Assembly (NCBI RefSeq): GCF_001403635.1
Contig: NZ_LN879468.1
Coordinates: 248,001 to 312,000, forward strand
Origin: Clostridium massiliamazoniense
Lineage (GTDB): Bacteria; Bacillota; Clostridia; Clostridiales; Clostridiaceae
Direction: 5' to 3'
Length of the DNA: 64,000 nucleotides
This document shows, piece after piece, positions 1 to 9,328 of this stretch. The notes under the pieces are model-generated. The model was not told the DNA's origin. It saw only the letters and a program-made list of their open reading frames with translations, and did no database searches. The number at the start of each line of letters is the position of its first letter. Positions within the stretch are counted from its first letter, which is position 1. The position numbers and the translations under genes were made by a program.

Positions 1-1
1 T

Positions 2-31
2 AATAAAGAATATTGGCCAGAATTAAAATAA
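2..31 (+). CDS. 3' end of an unidentified gene (partial)
   Basis: Nine codons ending in TAA read NKEYWPELK and are followed ten bases later by a strong terminator, as expected for the tail of a gene that begins before the window. The fragment is too short to name. Confidence 0.35.
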   Translation, partial: NKEYWPELK

Positions 32-40
32 AGTGAAATT

Positions 41-80
41 AACTCAAGGATAGTTTTTATCTATCTTTGAGTTTTTATTT
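41..80 (+). terminator. intrinsic terminator of the upstream partial gene
   Basis: AACTCAAGGATAG pairs with CTATCTTTGAGTT (13 bp with one G-U pair) around a 7-base loop, and a T-rich tail follows. It separates the preceding gene from the ABC exporter. Confidence 0.8.
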
Positions 81-210
81 TAAAGATAAATGTGAGTAAC
101 TGATTTCATACCTCTTATTAAAAGTTACTTTAATTAAAATAGTGAAAAGTTAATGTTCAGTTAATGTAATGTGTGTATATTTTAATTATTGCTAAAGGGG
201 GTAGAGATTT

Positions 211-2562
211 ATGCTTACATTAAAAAATATAAAGAAAAGTTATATTACAGGTGATTTTACACAGGTAGCACTAGATAATGTATCTTTAAATTTTAGAGAA
301 AATGAATTTGTAGCCATATTAGGACCAAGTGGATCAGGGAAGACAACTTGTTTAAATGTCATTGGTGGACTTGATAAGTATGATTCAGGTGATTTAATTA
401 TTAATGGGAAATCAACGAAGGAATTTTCAGATTCTGAATGGGATTCATATAGAAATAATAGTATAGGATTTATATTCCAAAGTTATAACTTAATAGGACA
501 CTTAGATATAGTATCAAATGTTGAAATGGGAATGACTTTAAGTGGAATATCAGCTAAGGCAAAAAGAGAGAAGGCTCTTGAGGTTCTTGAAAGAGTAGGT
601 CTAAAGAATCACATACACAAAAGGCCTAATCAACTTTCAGGAGGGCAGATGCAAAGAATTGCTATTGCAAGGGCTTTAGCGAATGACCCAGATATAATTC
701 TTGCAGATGAGCCTACTGGTGCATTAGACACAAAAACAAGTGTACAAATAATGGAATTAATAAAGGAAATATCAAAGGATAAATTAGTTATAATGGTTAC
801 TCATAATCCAGAATTAGCTAAAGATTATGCAGATAGAATTGTAGAATTTAGGGATGGTAGTATAGTATCAGATTCAAATCCTTTAGATGTTGAAGCTAAA
901 AAAGAGAAATATTCCTTAAAGAAAACAAGTATGAGTTTTTTTACAGCCTTAAAATTATCAGCAATGAATATAAAGACTAAAAAGGGAAGAACTTTTTTAA
1001 CAGCACTTGCTTCAAGTATTGGTATTATAGGAATTGCTCTTATACTTAGTTTATCAAATGGATTTGATGCTAAGATATCAGAAGTTCAAGAAGATGCATT
1101 GGCAGAATATCCAATTACAATTACTAAACAAGCTCAAGAAATTAGTAAAGAAGCTATGGAATCTAAAAGAAAAGAAATGAATGATAAGGTTATGGGAGTA
1201 GTTGAATATGTAGATTCAGATGAAGCTTATTTGTATGACTCAAGTGAATCTACAATAACACATGAAAATAATATATCAGAGGATTATATAAATTATATTA
1301 AAAAAATAGATTCTCAAATTGTTGATAATATAGGTTATACAAGAATTGCATCCATGAATCTTTTAAGGAAAGTTGATGATGAAATAAAACCTATAACTTT
1401 TAGTGCTAGTGAGAAAAATGAGATGAATATGCTACCTATGAGTCAGATGGCAACTGGACTAGCTTCTTATCCGAGCTCTACAAAAGATAATAATGCATCC
1501 TTTATAGAAAAAAATTATGATCTATTAGCAGGAAAATATCCTAAGTCAAAAACAGATTTAGTACTTATAGTAGATTCAAAAAATAGAGTGGATATAAATG
1601 CTATGAAGAATCTTGGAATAGATACAAAGGATTTGGAGAGTATTAAATTTAAAGATTTAGTTGGTATGGAATTTAAATTAATATCAAACAATGATTACTA
1701 TGAAAAAACACAATTTAATACCTATATGCCTTCAAAGGATTATGAAAAAATGTACAACTCAAAGGATTCACTTACATTAACCTTAAGTGCTATAGTACGT
1801 CTTAAAGAAGATGCAGGTGTTCCTATGATAAGCGAAGGAATAGCATATAGTGATGATTTAACTGAATTAGTAATAGAAAGAGCAAAGGAATCTGATATAG
1901 TAAAAGCTCAAAAAGATGCTGACTATAATGTAATGTCAAGAGAACCTATTGATGATGAAACTAAGGAAAATTTAGTAGCATATCTTGGAGGAGATGAAAC
2001 TCCTTATGCAGTTATGTTATATCCAAATAATTTTGAAGATAAGGATCAAGTTATATCTTATTTAGATAGTTACAATGAAAATAAATCATCTAATGATAAA
2101 ATCGTATATACAGATTTATCAAAGGCAATATCAGATATGACTGGTGGAATTATGGATGGAATAACTATAGTTTTAGTTGCATTTGCTGCTACATCATTAG
2201 TTGTATCTTTAATAATGGTAGGTATTATAACTTATATATCAGTGTTAGAAAGAACTAAAGAAATTGGTGTATTAAGAGCATTGGGAGCTAGAAAAAAAGA
2301 TATTACTAGGGTATTTAATGCAGAAACTTTTATAATAGGGGCTAGTTCAGGGTTATTAGGTATAGGAATTGCATGGTTACTAACAATACCAATAAATAAT
2401 ATTTTATATAAAATGACTGATTTAGAATCAATAGCAAACTTAAATCCAGTACATGCAGTAGCTTTATTAATAATAAGTGTTGCACTTACAATGTTAGGTG
2501 GATGGATACCATCAAAAATAGCAGCTAGAAAAAATCCAGTAGAGGCACTTAGAAGTGAATAA
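211..2562 (+). CDS. ABC exporter, fused ATPase and MacB/FtsX-type permease
   Basis: A single chain joins an ATP-binding domain (about residues 1-230) to a MacB/FtsX permease. Walker A GPSGSGKT is at 38-45, signature LSGGQ at 142-146 and Walker B ILADEP at 163-168. One membrane segment lies near 258-285, a large extracellular domain spans about 290-645, and three more membrane segments follow, the standard FtsX layout. Family knowledge: such exporters move peptides, lipids or antibiotics, and those beside a two-component system often act in antimicrobial-peptide sensing or resistance. The response regulator and kinase genes follow after a terminator, so I infer one detoxification or signalling module. 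The substrate cannot be read from sequence. The ATG follows AAAGGGGGT at good spacing. Confidence 0.9.
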   Translation: MLTLKNIKKSYITGDFTQVALDNVSLNFRENEFVAILGPSGSGKTTCLNVIGGLDKYDSGDLIINGKSTKEFSDSEWDSYRNNSIGFIFQSYNLIGHLDIVSNVEMGMTLSGISAKAKREKALEVLERVGLKNHIHKRPNQLSGGQMQRIAIARALANDPDIILADEPTGALDTKTSVQIMELIKEISKDKLVIMVTHNPELAKDYADRIVEFRDGSIVSDSNPLDVEAKKEKYSLKKTSMSFFTALKLSAMNIKTKKGRTFLTALASSIGIIGIALILSLSNGFDAKISEVQEDALAEYPITITKQAQEISKEAMESKRKEMNDKVMGVVEYVDSDEAYLYDSSESTITHENNISEDYINYIKKIDSQIVDNIGYTRIASMNLLRKVDDEIKPITFSASEKNEMNMLPMSQMATGLASYPSSTKDNNASFIEKNYDLLAGKYPKSKTDLVLIVDSKNRVDINAMKNLGIDTKDLESIKFKDLVGMEFKLISNNDYYEKTQFNTYMPSKDYEKMYNSKDSLTLTLSAIVRLKEDAGVPMISEGIAYSDDLTELVIERAKESDIVKAQKDADYNVMSREPIDDETKENLVAYLGGDETPYAVMLYPNNFEDKDQVISYLDSYNENKSSNDKIVYTDLSKAISDMTGGIMDGITIVLVAFAATSLVVSLIMVGIITYISVLERTKEIGVLRALGARKKDITRVFNAETFIIGASSGLLGIGIAWLLTIPINNILYKMTDLESIANLNPVHAVALLIISVALTMLGGWIPSKIAARKNPVEALRSE

Positions 2563-2611
2563 ACTAAAATTATAAACTTACTAATTAATATATGATATAG
2601 TAAGTAAATTT

Positions 2612-2645
2612 GGGATATATCGAAATTACAGGTATATCCCTTTTG
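2612..2645 (+). terminator. intrinsic terminator after the ABC exporter
   Basis: GGGATATATC pairs with GGTATATCCC (10 bp with one wobble) around a 9-base loop, then TTTT. Stem and loop resemble the terminators at 33874 and 42431. Confidence 0.8.
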
Positions 2646-2753
2646 TATTTTGATTTATTATTTGAACTATTTCTGTTTATTTTTATAAAAGGATATTAAT
2701 ATTAGTTACAAAATATAGTAAAATTTTATCATATATTAATTTAGGGGGACATT

Positions 2754-3431
2754 ATGGTAAAAATATTAATAGTTGAGGATAATAATAAACTAAGAAAATT
2801 AATTGATGTATATCTAAGTCATAATGGCTATAAAACTTATAATGCAACAGATGGACTTGAAGCATTAAATATAATAAATAACAGCATGATAGATTTAGTA
2901 ATATGTGATATTATGATGCCTAATATGGATGGTTTTGAACTTATAGAGGAATTACGAGAAATATATAGTAATTTACCAATACTCATAGTTACAGCAAAAG
3001 AAGCTAAGGAAGATAAAATATTAGGATTCAAACTAGGCATTGATGACTATATGGTAAAGCCTATAGATTTAGAAGAATTATTAATGAGAGTAAAAGCTTT
3101 ACTTAGAAGGGCAAATATAAATAATGAACATAAATTAACTATAGGAGATGTTGTCCTTGATTATGATAAGTTGACAGTTACAAGGGGAGATGAACAAATA
3201 GAACTTCCACAAAAGGAATTTTATTTATTATATAAGTTACTTAGTTATCCTAATAAGATATTTACACGAATTCAATTAATGGACGAGATATGGGGAATGG
3301 ATGTAAAAAGTGATGAGCAAACAGTAAATGTTCATATAAGTAGATTAAGAGAAAAATTTTCGCATTATAATGAATTTGATATAGTGACAGTAAGAGGGCT
3401 TGGCTATAAGGCGGTAAAAGAAAATGATTAA
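2754..3431 (+). CDS. OmpR-family response regulator
   Basis: A 225-residue two-domain regulator. The receiver domain (1-115) has the acidic pocket at E8-D9, phosphoacceptor D52 in CDIMMPNMDG and the conserved lysine K102 in MVKPID. The winged-helix DNA-binding domain (about 128-222) ends in the typical VRGLGYKA. ATG follows TTAGGGGGAC. The gene overlaps the kinase gene by 8 bases, so the two are translationally coupled. I infer that it controls the adjacent ABC exporter, because exporter, regulator and kinase are consecutive and same-strand; the operator is not visible. Confidence 0.93.
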   Translation: MVKILIVEDNNKLRKLIDVYLSHNGYKTYNATDGLEALNIINNSMIDLVICDIMMPNMDGFELIEELREIYSNLPILIVTAKEAKEDKILGFKLGIDDYMVKPIDLEELLMRVKALLRRANINNEHKLTIGDVVLDYDKLTVTRGDEQIELPQKEFYLLYKLLSYPNKIFTRIQLMDEIWGMDVKSDEQTVNVHISRLREKFSHYNEFDIVTVRGLGYKAVKEND

Positions 3432-4740
3432 TTGTTCTAGAAGGTTAAGAAATACTATAAAATTTAAGTTTTTAGTAGCTCTTATTATATCTATTATAAT
3501 AGGGAATATACTATCTTTTCTTATAGTAGCTCCCTACATAGATGAAAAAATAGAAGAAGTATTATTCAATAGATATGAAATAATAATTTCTGAAGTAACA
3601 AAATCTAAAAACTATAAAGAAAAATTAGATAACTTAATAAAGATATATGATGGGCTAGGGTATAGATTAACTATAAATAGAGATATAGATGAATTAAATC
3701 TAACAGAAGCTCAGAAAGACAAGCTTATTGAAGAAGGGAAACTAATATATTTAGTAACTAGAAGACCTCGAGCAAAAGTCATAGGAAAAATTAATAATGA
3801 TTATATTACAGTAGAATTAAAGCATTATTCAGAAATAGAACACATTATAATTGGGGTAAATAAAATAGGATTATTTATTAATATATTGATTTGTTCAATT
3901 ATAACAAGCTTAGTAATAAGAAGGATGACAAAACCAATTGAAAAGTTAGCAGAGGCAACAAGTGAAATATCTTCTGGTAATTTTGATGTAAATATTGATA
4001 TTAAAAGCAATGATGAAGTAGGTATGCTTGTTGAAAAATTTAATTCTATGGCTAAGGAGTTAAAGAATATAGAATATATGCAAAGTGATTTTATAAATAA
4101 TGTATCTCATGAATTTAAAACACCAATAGCAGCTATAGGAGGATTTGCAACTATACTTAAAAATACCAAGCTATCAGAAGAGGAAAGGATAGAGTATTTA
4201 AATATTATAACTGACGAAGTTAATAGATTATCAGAATTATCATCTAATATATTAACACTTTCAAAGCTTGATAATATAGATAACTTTAAAGACAATAAAA
4301 AGTTTTTCTTAGACGAGCAGATTAGAAAAACTATTATACTTCTAGAAAAAGAATGGACTCACAAAAATATATCCTTTGATTTAGATTTGCAGAGTATGTC
4401 CTATTATGGAAAAGAAGAGTACTTAATGCAGTTATGGATAAACATAATTAATAATGCTATAAAGTTTTCAGAGGAAAATAGTGAAATTCATATACATTGT
4501 TATAAAAACTCAGAATATGCATTTGTAAAAATAAAAGATTATGGTTGTGGAATGAATGAAGAGACTAAAATGAGAGTGTTTCATAAATTTTTTCAAGGGG
4601 ATAGTTCTAGAAAAAGTGAAGGCTATGGATTAGGATTATCTATTTGCAAAAGGATAATTGATATATCAAAAGGTGAAATACACATAGATAGTGAATTAGG
4701 AAAGTATACTGAAATATTAGTAAGTTTACCTTATGAGTAA
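3424..4740 (+). CDS. sensor histidine kinase (HAMP, HisKA, HATPase)
   Basis: A membrane histidine kinase of 438 residues. Two membrane segments (about 14-35 and 143-165) flank an extracytoplasmic domain of about 105 residues, which is a medium-sized sensor rather than the very short loop of BceS-type kinases. HAMP follows at about 166-218, then the HisKA motif VSHEFKTP with H229, N-box NIINNAIKF (N343-N344), G1 DYGCGM (372-377) and G2 GYGLGL (400-405). It partners the preceding response regulator, with which it overlaps. The signal is unknown. Confidence 0.93.
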   Translation: MINCSRRLRNTIKFKFLVALIISIIIGNILSFLIVAPYIDEKIEEVLFNRYEIIISEVTKSKNYKEKLDNLIKIYDGLGYRLTINRDIDELNLTEAQKDKLIEEGKLIYLVTRRPRAKVIGKINNDYITVELKHYSEIEHIIIGVNKIGLFINILICSIITSLVIRRMTKPIEKLAEATSEISSGNFDVNIDIKSNDEVGMLVEKFNSMAKELKNIEYMQSDFINNVSHEFKTPIAAIGGFATILKNTKLSEEERIEYLNIITDEVNRLSELSSNILTLSKLDNIDNFKDNKKFFLDEQIRKTIILLEKEWTHKNISFDLDLQSMSYYGKEEYLMQLWINIINNAIKFSEENSEIHIHCYKNSEYAFVKIKDYGCGMNEETKMRVFHKFFQGDSSRKSEGYGLGLSICKRIIDISKGEIHIDSELGKYTEILVSLPYE

Positions 4741-4843
4741 TTTTTATTTAAAAGAATGTGATAATTAAGAAAATAAAAAACTAAAATAAGCCATGAATTT
4801 AAATAAAAAAATATAACTTTTAGCTATTAGAGAATGTTATGTT

Positions 4844-4884
4844 AACTTCAGATAAGATTTAATTCTTTATCTGGAGTTTTTTAT
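4844..4884 (+). terminator. intrinsic terminator of the exporter two-component operon
   Basis: AACTTCAGATAA pairs with TTATCTGGAGTT (12 bp with one wobble) over an 11-base loop, followed by TTTTTTAT. Confidence 0.8.
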
Positions 4885-5713
4885 AAAAATTAAGATTAAA
4901 TTTTGGTGAATTTATGAAGGATGATTTAGTTTTTATATTAAAAAAATGTTTATTGTATTTAAGTTTTAAATAAAGAAAAATAAGTTGAATTTTCAAAGGA
5001 ATTAGGTAAAAAATATATTAATTATTAAATTTTTATGGATCAATGTTTATATAATAATTCTAAATTAAAGATAATTTACTAAATATACAAGATAAAGAAA
5101 TTAATTATTTATAATTGAAAATATTATATAAATAACCTTTTTAGAATTATTTAATATTATATATTTTAATGGTTATATTGAAATAAGTGCAATTAATAAA
5201 ATTAGAATTATACATAATAAATAAATGGTATTATTCCTTATATAAGTTATTGTTTTTGAGTTAAAGAAATGTTAACAAATGGATAAAGTGATTTGGTAAA
5301 TTATTATTAATATAAATAAAAATATATTATTTTAGCGTTTTTTAGTTTATTTTAATGATAAAAATAATTTATTAAGAATTATTTTTAAATTATTTTAAAA
5401 ATAATAAATTTGTGATTTAGTGTTAAAAAAAGTATTCTATTGGTAAGATAAAAATAAGTTTTAAGGGGGCGATTTTATGTCGGTATTGATAAGCAAAAAT
5501 AAAATAATATAGCTTTTATTTTAACAGTAAGTTAAAAGCAATAATATTGAATTAATAAAAATTTATTAAAAATATGTAAGTATATAGAAAACTTGGTGAT
5601 AGTACAAATGTAATAAATTTTTTATGTTGTATTGTAATATTATTTTTTAGAATAGTTTTAGGTGTAATATCAGACTAGTTAAATAAATAAGTCTGAATTA
5701 AAAATTACCCTCT
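4885..5713. other. long AT-rich gap with no convincing gene
   Basis: About 830 bases with stops in all frames. It holds one strong ribosome binding site with an 11-codon ORF (5477-5512) and an open, hydrophobic stretch of about 32 codons at 5580-5681 without a start. It could be a long leader for the PTS operon or the remains of a decayed gene. Confidence 0.5.
5477..5512 (+). CDS. possible 11-codon leader ORF
   Basis: ATG seven bases after AAGGGGG starts MSVLISKNKII and then stops. The ribosome binding site is as good as those of the real genes nearby, which is why it is listed. It may be a leader peptide or the decayed start of a lost gene. Confidence 0.25.
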   Translation: MSVLISKNKII

Positions 5714-5728
5714 ATGTAAACGTTAACT
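5714..5728 (+). promoter_or_regulatory. cre-like catabolite-control site
   Basis: ATGTAAACGTTAACT fits the CcpA cre consensus WTGNAANCGNWNNCW at every position. It lies about 155 bases upstream of the mannose-family PTS operon, so catabolite control of that operon is likely. A LacI-family repressor site is an alternative. Confidence 0.65.
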
Positions 5729-5882
5729 TTAAGGAGAGAGAATAATTAATATTTAATATTTTAGTTGATTAGACTTAGGGTTATTTTTAATATGAAAGTT
5801 ATAATTATTAATTTTAATTAATATAAGCTTTTTGAAACTTGTTTATAAATTTTATATTACAAATTAAAGTAGGAGGTATATA

Positions 5883-6860
5883 ATGGTAGGAATTATTCTT
5901 GCAAGTCATGGAGAGTTTGCTAAAGGAATTTTACAATCAGCTACAATGATTTTTGGAGAACAGGAGAATGTACAAGCGGTTACATTGATGCCTAGTGAAG
6001 GACCAGATGATATTAAAGCAAAAATGAAAGAAGCAGTTGCATCCTTCGACAATCAAGATGAAGTTTTATTTTTAGTTGATCTCTGGGGAGGAACACCATT
6101 TAATCAAGCAGATAGTCTAGTCGAAGAATATAAAGATAAGTGGGCAATAGTAGCTGGTATGAATCTACCAATGGTTATTGAAGCTTATGCTTCTCGTTTT
6201 TCAATGGAATCAGCACAAGAAATTGCCACTAATATTATAAAAACATCTAGAGAAGGAGTTAAAGCTAAGCCAGAATCATTAGAACCTGTAGATTCAAATA
6301 AATCTTCTATAGATTCTATTCAACAATCTAATGTAGGTGTACCAGGATCCTTTGAATATGTTTTAGCTCGTATTGATTCACGTTTACTTCATGGACAAGT
6401 AGCAACTGCTTGGACAAAAGCTGTGAAGCCAACAAGAATTATTGTTGTATCAGATGATGTAGCTAAAGATGAACTTCGTAAAAAATTAATTCAACAAGCA
6501 GCTCCTCCAGGAGTTAAAGCTCATACTGTTCCAGTTAGCCAAATGATTAAACTTTCAAAAGATGATAAACATTTCGGTGGACAACGTGCATTACTTCTTT
6601 TTGAAAATCCAGAAGATTTACTTAGAGCAGTAGAAGGAGGAGTCCCTATAAAAACAATTAATGTTGGTTCTATGGCACATTCTCCAGGTAAAGTTCAACC
6701 AAATAAAGTACTTGCTTTCAATCAAGAAAATATTAATACTTTTAATAAACTTAAAGAAAATGGATTGGATTTTGATGTTCGTAAGGTTCCAAGTGATTCA
6801 AAGGGAAATATGGATGAAATTCTAAAAAAGGCACAAGAGGAATTAAATAAATTAAAATAA
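5883..6860 (+). CDS. manX: PTS mannose-family EIIAB
   Basis: Cytoplasmic phosphotransfer protein of a mannose/fructose/sorbose-type PTS. The EIIA domain (1-125) begins with GIILASHGEFA and carries the phosphorylated H9. After a Ser/Lys-rich linker (about 126-155) the EIIB domain (156-325) begins FEYVLARIDSRLLHGQ with the active-site H170. The A-B fusion and 325-residue length are normal for ManX/ManL. It is the first gene of a four-gene operon with EIIC, EIID and ManO; ATG follows AGTAGGAGG. Substrate is likely mannose, glucose or glucosamine, but this family is promiscuous. Codons such as CGT for arginine are more frequent here than in the neighbouring genes, consistent with high expression. 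Confidence 0.93.
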   Translation: MVGIILASHGEFAKGILQSATMIFGEQENVQAVTLMPSEGPDDIKAKMKEAVASFDNQDEVLFLVDLWGGTPFNQADSLVEEYKDKWAIVAGMNLPMVIEAYASRFSMESAQEIATNIIKTSREGVKAKPESLEPVDSNKSSIDSIQQSNVGVPGSFEYVLARIDSRLLHGQVATAWTKAVKPTRIIVVSDDVAKDELRKKLIQQAAPPGVKAHTVPVSQMIKLSKDDKHFGGQRALLLFENPEDLLRAVEGGVPIKTINVGSMAHSPGKVQPNKVLAFNQENINTFNKLKENGLDFDVRKVPSDSKGNMDEILKKAQEELNKLK

Positions 6861-6885
6861 TAAATTAAGTAAGGGAGGGTTAATA

Positions 6886-7689
6886 GTGGATTTAAATATA
6901 ATTCAAATAATATTAGTTATTATTATTGCATTTTTAGCTGGCGTAGGAGGTATTCTAGATGAATTCCAATTCCAACAACCTTTAGTTGCGTGTACTTTAA
7001 TCGGATTAGTTACAGGAAATTTAATGCCATGTTTAATCTTAGGTGGTAGTCTTCAAATGATTGCCTTAGGTTGGGCAAATATAGGTGCTGCTGTAGCACC
7101 TGATGCAGCCTTAGCATCTGTTGCAGCCGCTATTATTCTAGTTCTTAGTGGAGAAGGAAAAGCAGGGGTTTCTTCATCAATTGCTATAGCAATTCCACTA
7201 GCAGTTGCAGGATTATTACTAACAATTATTTGTCGTACAATCGCTACAGCATTTGCACATTTTATGGATGCTGCCGCTAAAGAAGGAAATATAAGAAAAG
7301 TTGAAATGTGGCATATTATTGCTATTTGTATGCAAGGTGTACGTATAGCTCTTCCAGCTGCATTAATATTAGTAATAGGTGCTGGACCTATTCGTACATT
7401 ACTTACTTCAATGCCAGCTTGGTTAACAGATGGTTTAGCAATAGGTGGTGGAATGGTTGTTGCTGTTGGTTATGCAATGGTAATTAATATGATGGCGACT
7501 AAAGAAGTATGGCCATTCTTTGCAATTGGTTTTGTACTAGCGACTATTCCTCAACTTACACTTATAGGATTAGGAATAATTGGTGTATCTTTAGCTTTTA
7601 TTTATTTAGCACTTACTAAAAAGGGTGGTTCAGGTAATGGTGGATCAAATATGGGAGATCCAATAGGCGATATTATTGACAAATATTAA
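6886..7689 (+). CDS. manY: PTS mannose-family EIIC
   Basis: Membrane component EIIC of the mannose-family PTS, 267 residues with several hydrophobic segments and the family N-terminus (IIAFLAGVGGILDEFQFQQP). Together with EIID it forms the sugar-translocating channel that receives phosphate from EIIB. The start is GTG, preceded by AGGGAGG. A Gly/Ser/Asn-rich C-terminal tail (about 245-258) precedes a short acidic end. It lies 25 bases after EIIAB and its end nearly abuts the EIID ribosome binding site. Confidence 0.93.
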   Translation: MDLNIIQIILVIIIAFLAGVGGILDEFQFQQPLVACTLIGLVTGNLMPCLILGGSLQMIALGWANIGAAVAPDAALASVAAAIILVLSGEGKAGVSSSIAIAIPLAVAGLLLTIICRTIATAFAHFMDAAAKEGNIRKVEMWHIIAICMQGVRIALPAALILVIGAGPIRTLLTSMPAWLTDGLAIGGGMVVAVGYAMVINMMATKEVWPFFAIGFVLATIPQLTLIGLGIIGVSLAFIYLALTKKGGSGNGGSNMGDPIGDIIDKY

Positions 7690-7708
7690 GAAGGGGGATA
7701 AAAGGAAA

Positions 7709-8620
7709 ATGAAAAAAGATTTAAAACTAACAAAAAAAGATCGTCTTTCTATTTGGTGGCGTTCATTTTTCATTCAAGGATCTTGGAACTATGAAAGAAT
7801 GCAAAATGGTGGTTGGGCATTTTCATTAATTCCTGCAATTAAAAAATTATATAAAACTAAAGAAGATAGAGCAGCTGCATTAACAAGACATTTAGAGTTT
7901 TTTAATACGCACCCATATGTAGCATCACCTATTATTGGGGTGACATTAGCATTAGAAGAAGAGCGTGCAAATGGAGCTCCTGTAGATGATGTAACTATTC
8001 AGGGAGTTAAAGTTGGTATGATGGGGCCTTTAGCAGGTATCGGAGATCCTGTTTTTTGGTTCACTGTTAGACCTATATTAGGAGCATTAGGTGCTTCGCT
8101 TGCTATGAGTGGTAGTATATTAGGACCAATTATATTTTTCTTAGGTTGGAATATTGTTCGTATGGCATTTACTTGGTATACACAAGAATTTGGTTACAAA
8201 GCAGGTTCCCGTATTACAGAAGACTTATCAGGTAATTTATTACAAGATATTACAAAAGGAGCATCTATACTTGGTATGTTTATCTTAGGTGCATTAGTTA
8301 ATAGATGGGTATCTATTAAATTTACACCAGTAGTATCATCTGTGCAGTTAAGTAAAGGTGCTTATATTGATTGGAGTAGTCTTCCTGCTGGAGCAAATGG
8401 TATTAAGGAAGCTTTATTACAACAAGCAGCTGGATTATCATTAACTCCTGATAAAGTTACAACTTTACAAAATAATTTAGATTCATTGATTCCTGGACTT
8501 GCAGGATTGGTATTAACATTTATTTGTATGTGGTTACTTAAAAAGAAAGTATCTCCAATTGTTATTATTCTTTCTTTATTTGTAATTGGTATAGTTGCAC
8601 ATTTGATAGGATTAATGTAA
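7709..8620 (+). CDS. manZ: PTS mannose-family EIID
   Basis: Second membrane component of the mannose-family PTS, 303 residues. The family hallmarks SWNYERMQNGGWAFSLIP and the motif GPLAGIGDP are present, and the C-terminus is hydrophobic. A longer reading from TTG at 7676 is open, but AAGGGGGATAAAAGG lies just before ATG 7709, so I use that start. EIID exists only in the mannose family, which fixes the operon's class. A fragment of the dispersed repeat begins just after the stop. Confidence 0.93.
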   Translation: MKKDLKLTKKDRLSIWWRSFFIQGSWNYERMQNGGWAFSLIPAIKKLYKTKEDRAAALTRHLEFFNTHPYVASPIIGVTLALEEERANGAPVDDVTIQGVKVGMMGPLAGIGDPVFWFTVRPILGALGASLAMSGSILGPIIFFLGWNIVRMAFTWYTQEFGYKAGSRITEDLSGNLLQDITKGASILGMFILGALVNRWVSIKFTPVVSSVQLSKGAYIDWSSLPAGANGIKEALLQQAAGLSLTPDKVTTLQNNLDSLIPGLAGLVLTFICMWLLKKKVSPIVIILSLFVIGIVAHLIGLM

Positions 8621-8626
8621 TATTTT

Positions 8627-8655
8627 TTATCCGATAGCTAGAGGCTGTAATATTC
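8627..8655 (+). repeat. dispersed structured repeat, 5' fragment
   Basis: TTATCCGATAGCTAG followed by AGGCTGTAATATTC matches the 5' arm of the full repeats at 48222 and 54738. Only this arm is present. It sits between manZ and manO. Confidence 0.7.
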
Positions 8656-8676
8656 TTTAGAAAAGAGGTGAAATGT

Positions 8677-9051
8677 ATGGTTCAATCACTTAATACAAAA
8701 GTTGATTTAGTAGTTGATGGGACATCTTTTGTTGGACTTTCAGATTATGGGAAAATAATGATTGGTGATAAAGGATTTGAATTTTATAATTCTAATAATT
8801 ATCAGAAATTCATTCAAATTCCTTGGGAAGAGGTAGATTATATTATTGCATCAGTAATGTTAAAAGGAAAGTGGATTCCACGATATGCAATAAAAACTAA
8901 AAAGAATGGTACTTATTCTTTTTCTTCTAAAGAACCAAAACAAGTACTTCGTACTATTAGAAAATATGTTGATCCTAATCATATGGTTAAGTCTTTAAGT
9001 TTTTTTGATGTTGTCAAACGAACAGCAAAATCTGTGATTAAGAATAATTAA
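8677..9051 (+). CDS. manO: DUF956 protein, ManO-like
   Basis: A small soluble protein (124 residues) of the DUF956 family, which is found almost only at the end of mannose-type PTS operons; the product is called ManO and has been proposed to modulate the operon. Recognisable features are the N-terminal KVDLVVDGTSF, the central IPWEEVDYIIASVMLKGKWIPRY and a basic C-terminus. A GTG at 8668 is also in frame, but AGAGGTG at 8664-8670 points to ATG 8677. Position directly behind EIID supports the assignment. Confidence 0.85.
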   Translation: MVQSLNTKVDLVVDGTSFVGLSDYGKIMIGDKGFEFYNSNNYQKFIQIPWEEVDYIIASVMLKGKWIPRYAIKTKKNGTYSFSSKEPKQVLRTIRKYVDPNHMVKSLSFFDVVKRTAKSVIKNN

Positions 9052-9098
9052 TTAGTAGAAAATATTAAAGGCGTTAGTGTTGTAAGTTATATATGAAG

Positions 9099-9165
9099 TA
9101 CTCCCTTTAAGGTAGGCAGGATAAAAAAGAACTGTTAGAATTTACTTTAAGGGGAGTATTTTTAT
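9099..9165 (+). terminator. terminator of the man operon
   Basis: TACTCCCTTTAAGGTA pairs with TACTTTAAGGGGAGTA (16 bp with two wobbles) over a 28-base loop, then ATTTTT. The long loop is unusual for a simple terminator. Confidence 0.7.
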
Positions 9166-9328
9166 GTTTAAAAAATATAAATTAATAATCTTTTCTAATT
9201 TTGATCTTTTATATTTGTTCTATTTTTTATAAATATTTCTATAAACCACAATTATTTATTATTTAAATAATAAAATTTAGATAATTTAAATTTTATTATC
9301 AATCAATATTAAAAATTTAAAAAGGAAC

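Noticed and set aside
5700-5882. Sigma-54 promoter for the mannose PTS operon
   Set aside because: No TGGCAC-N5-TTGC type sequence is found in the leader.
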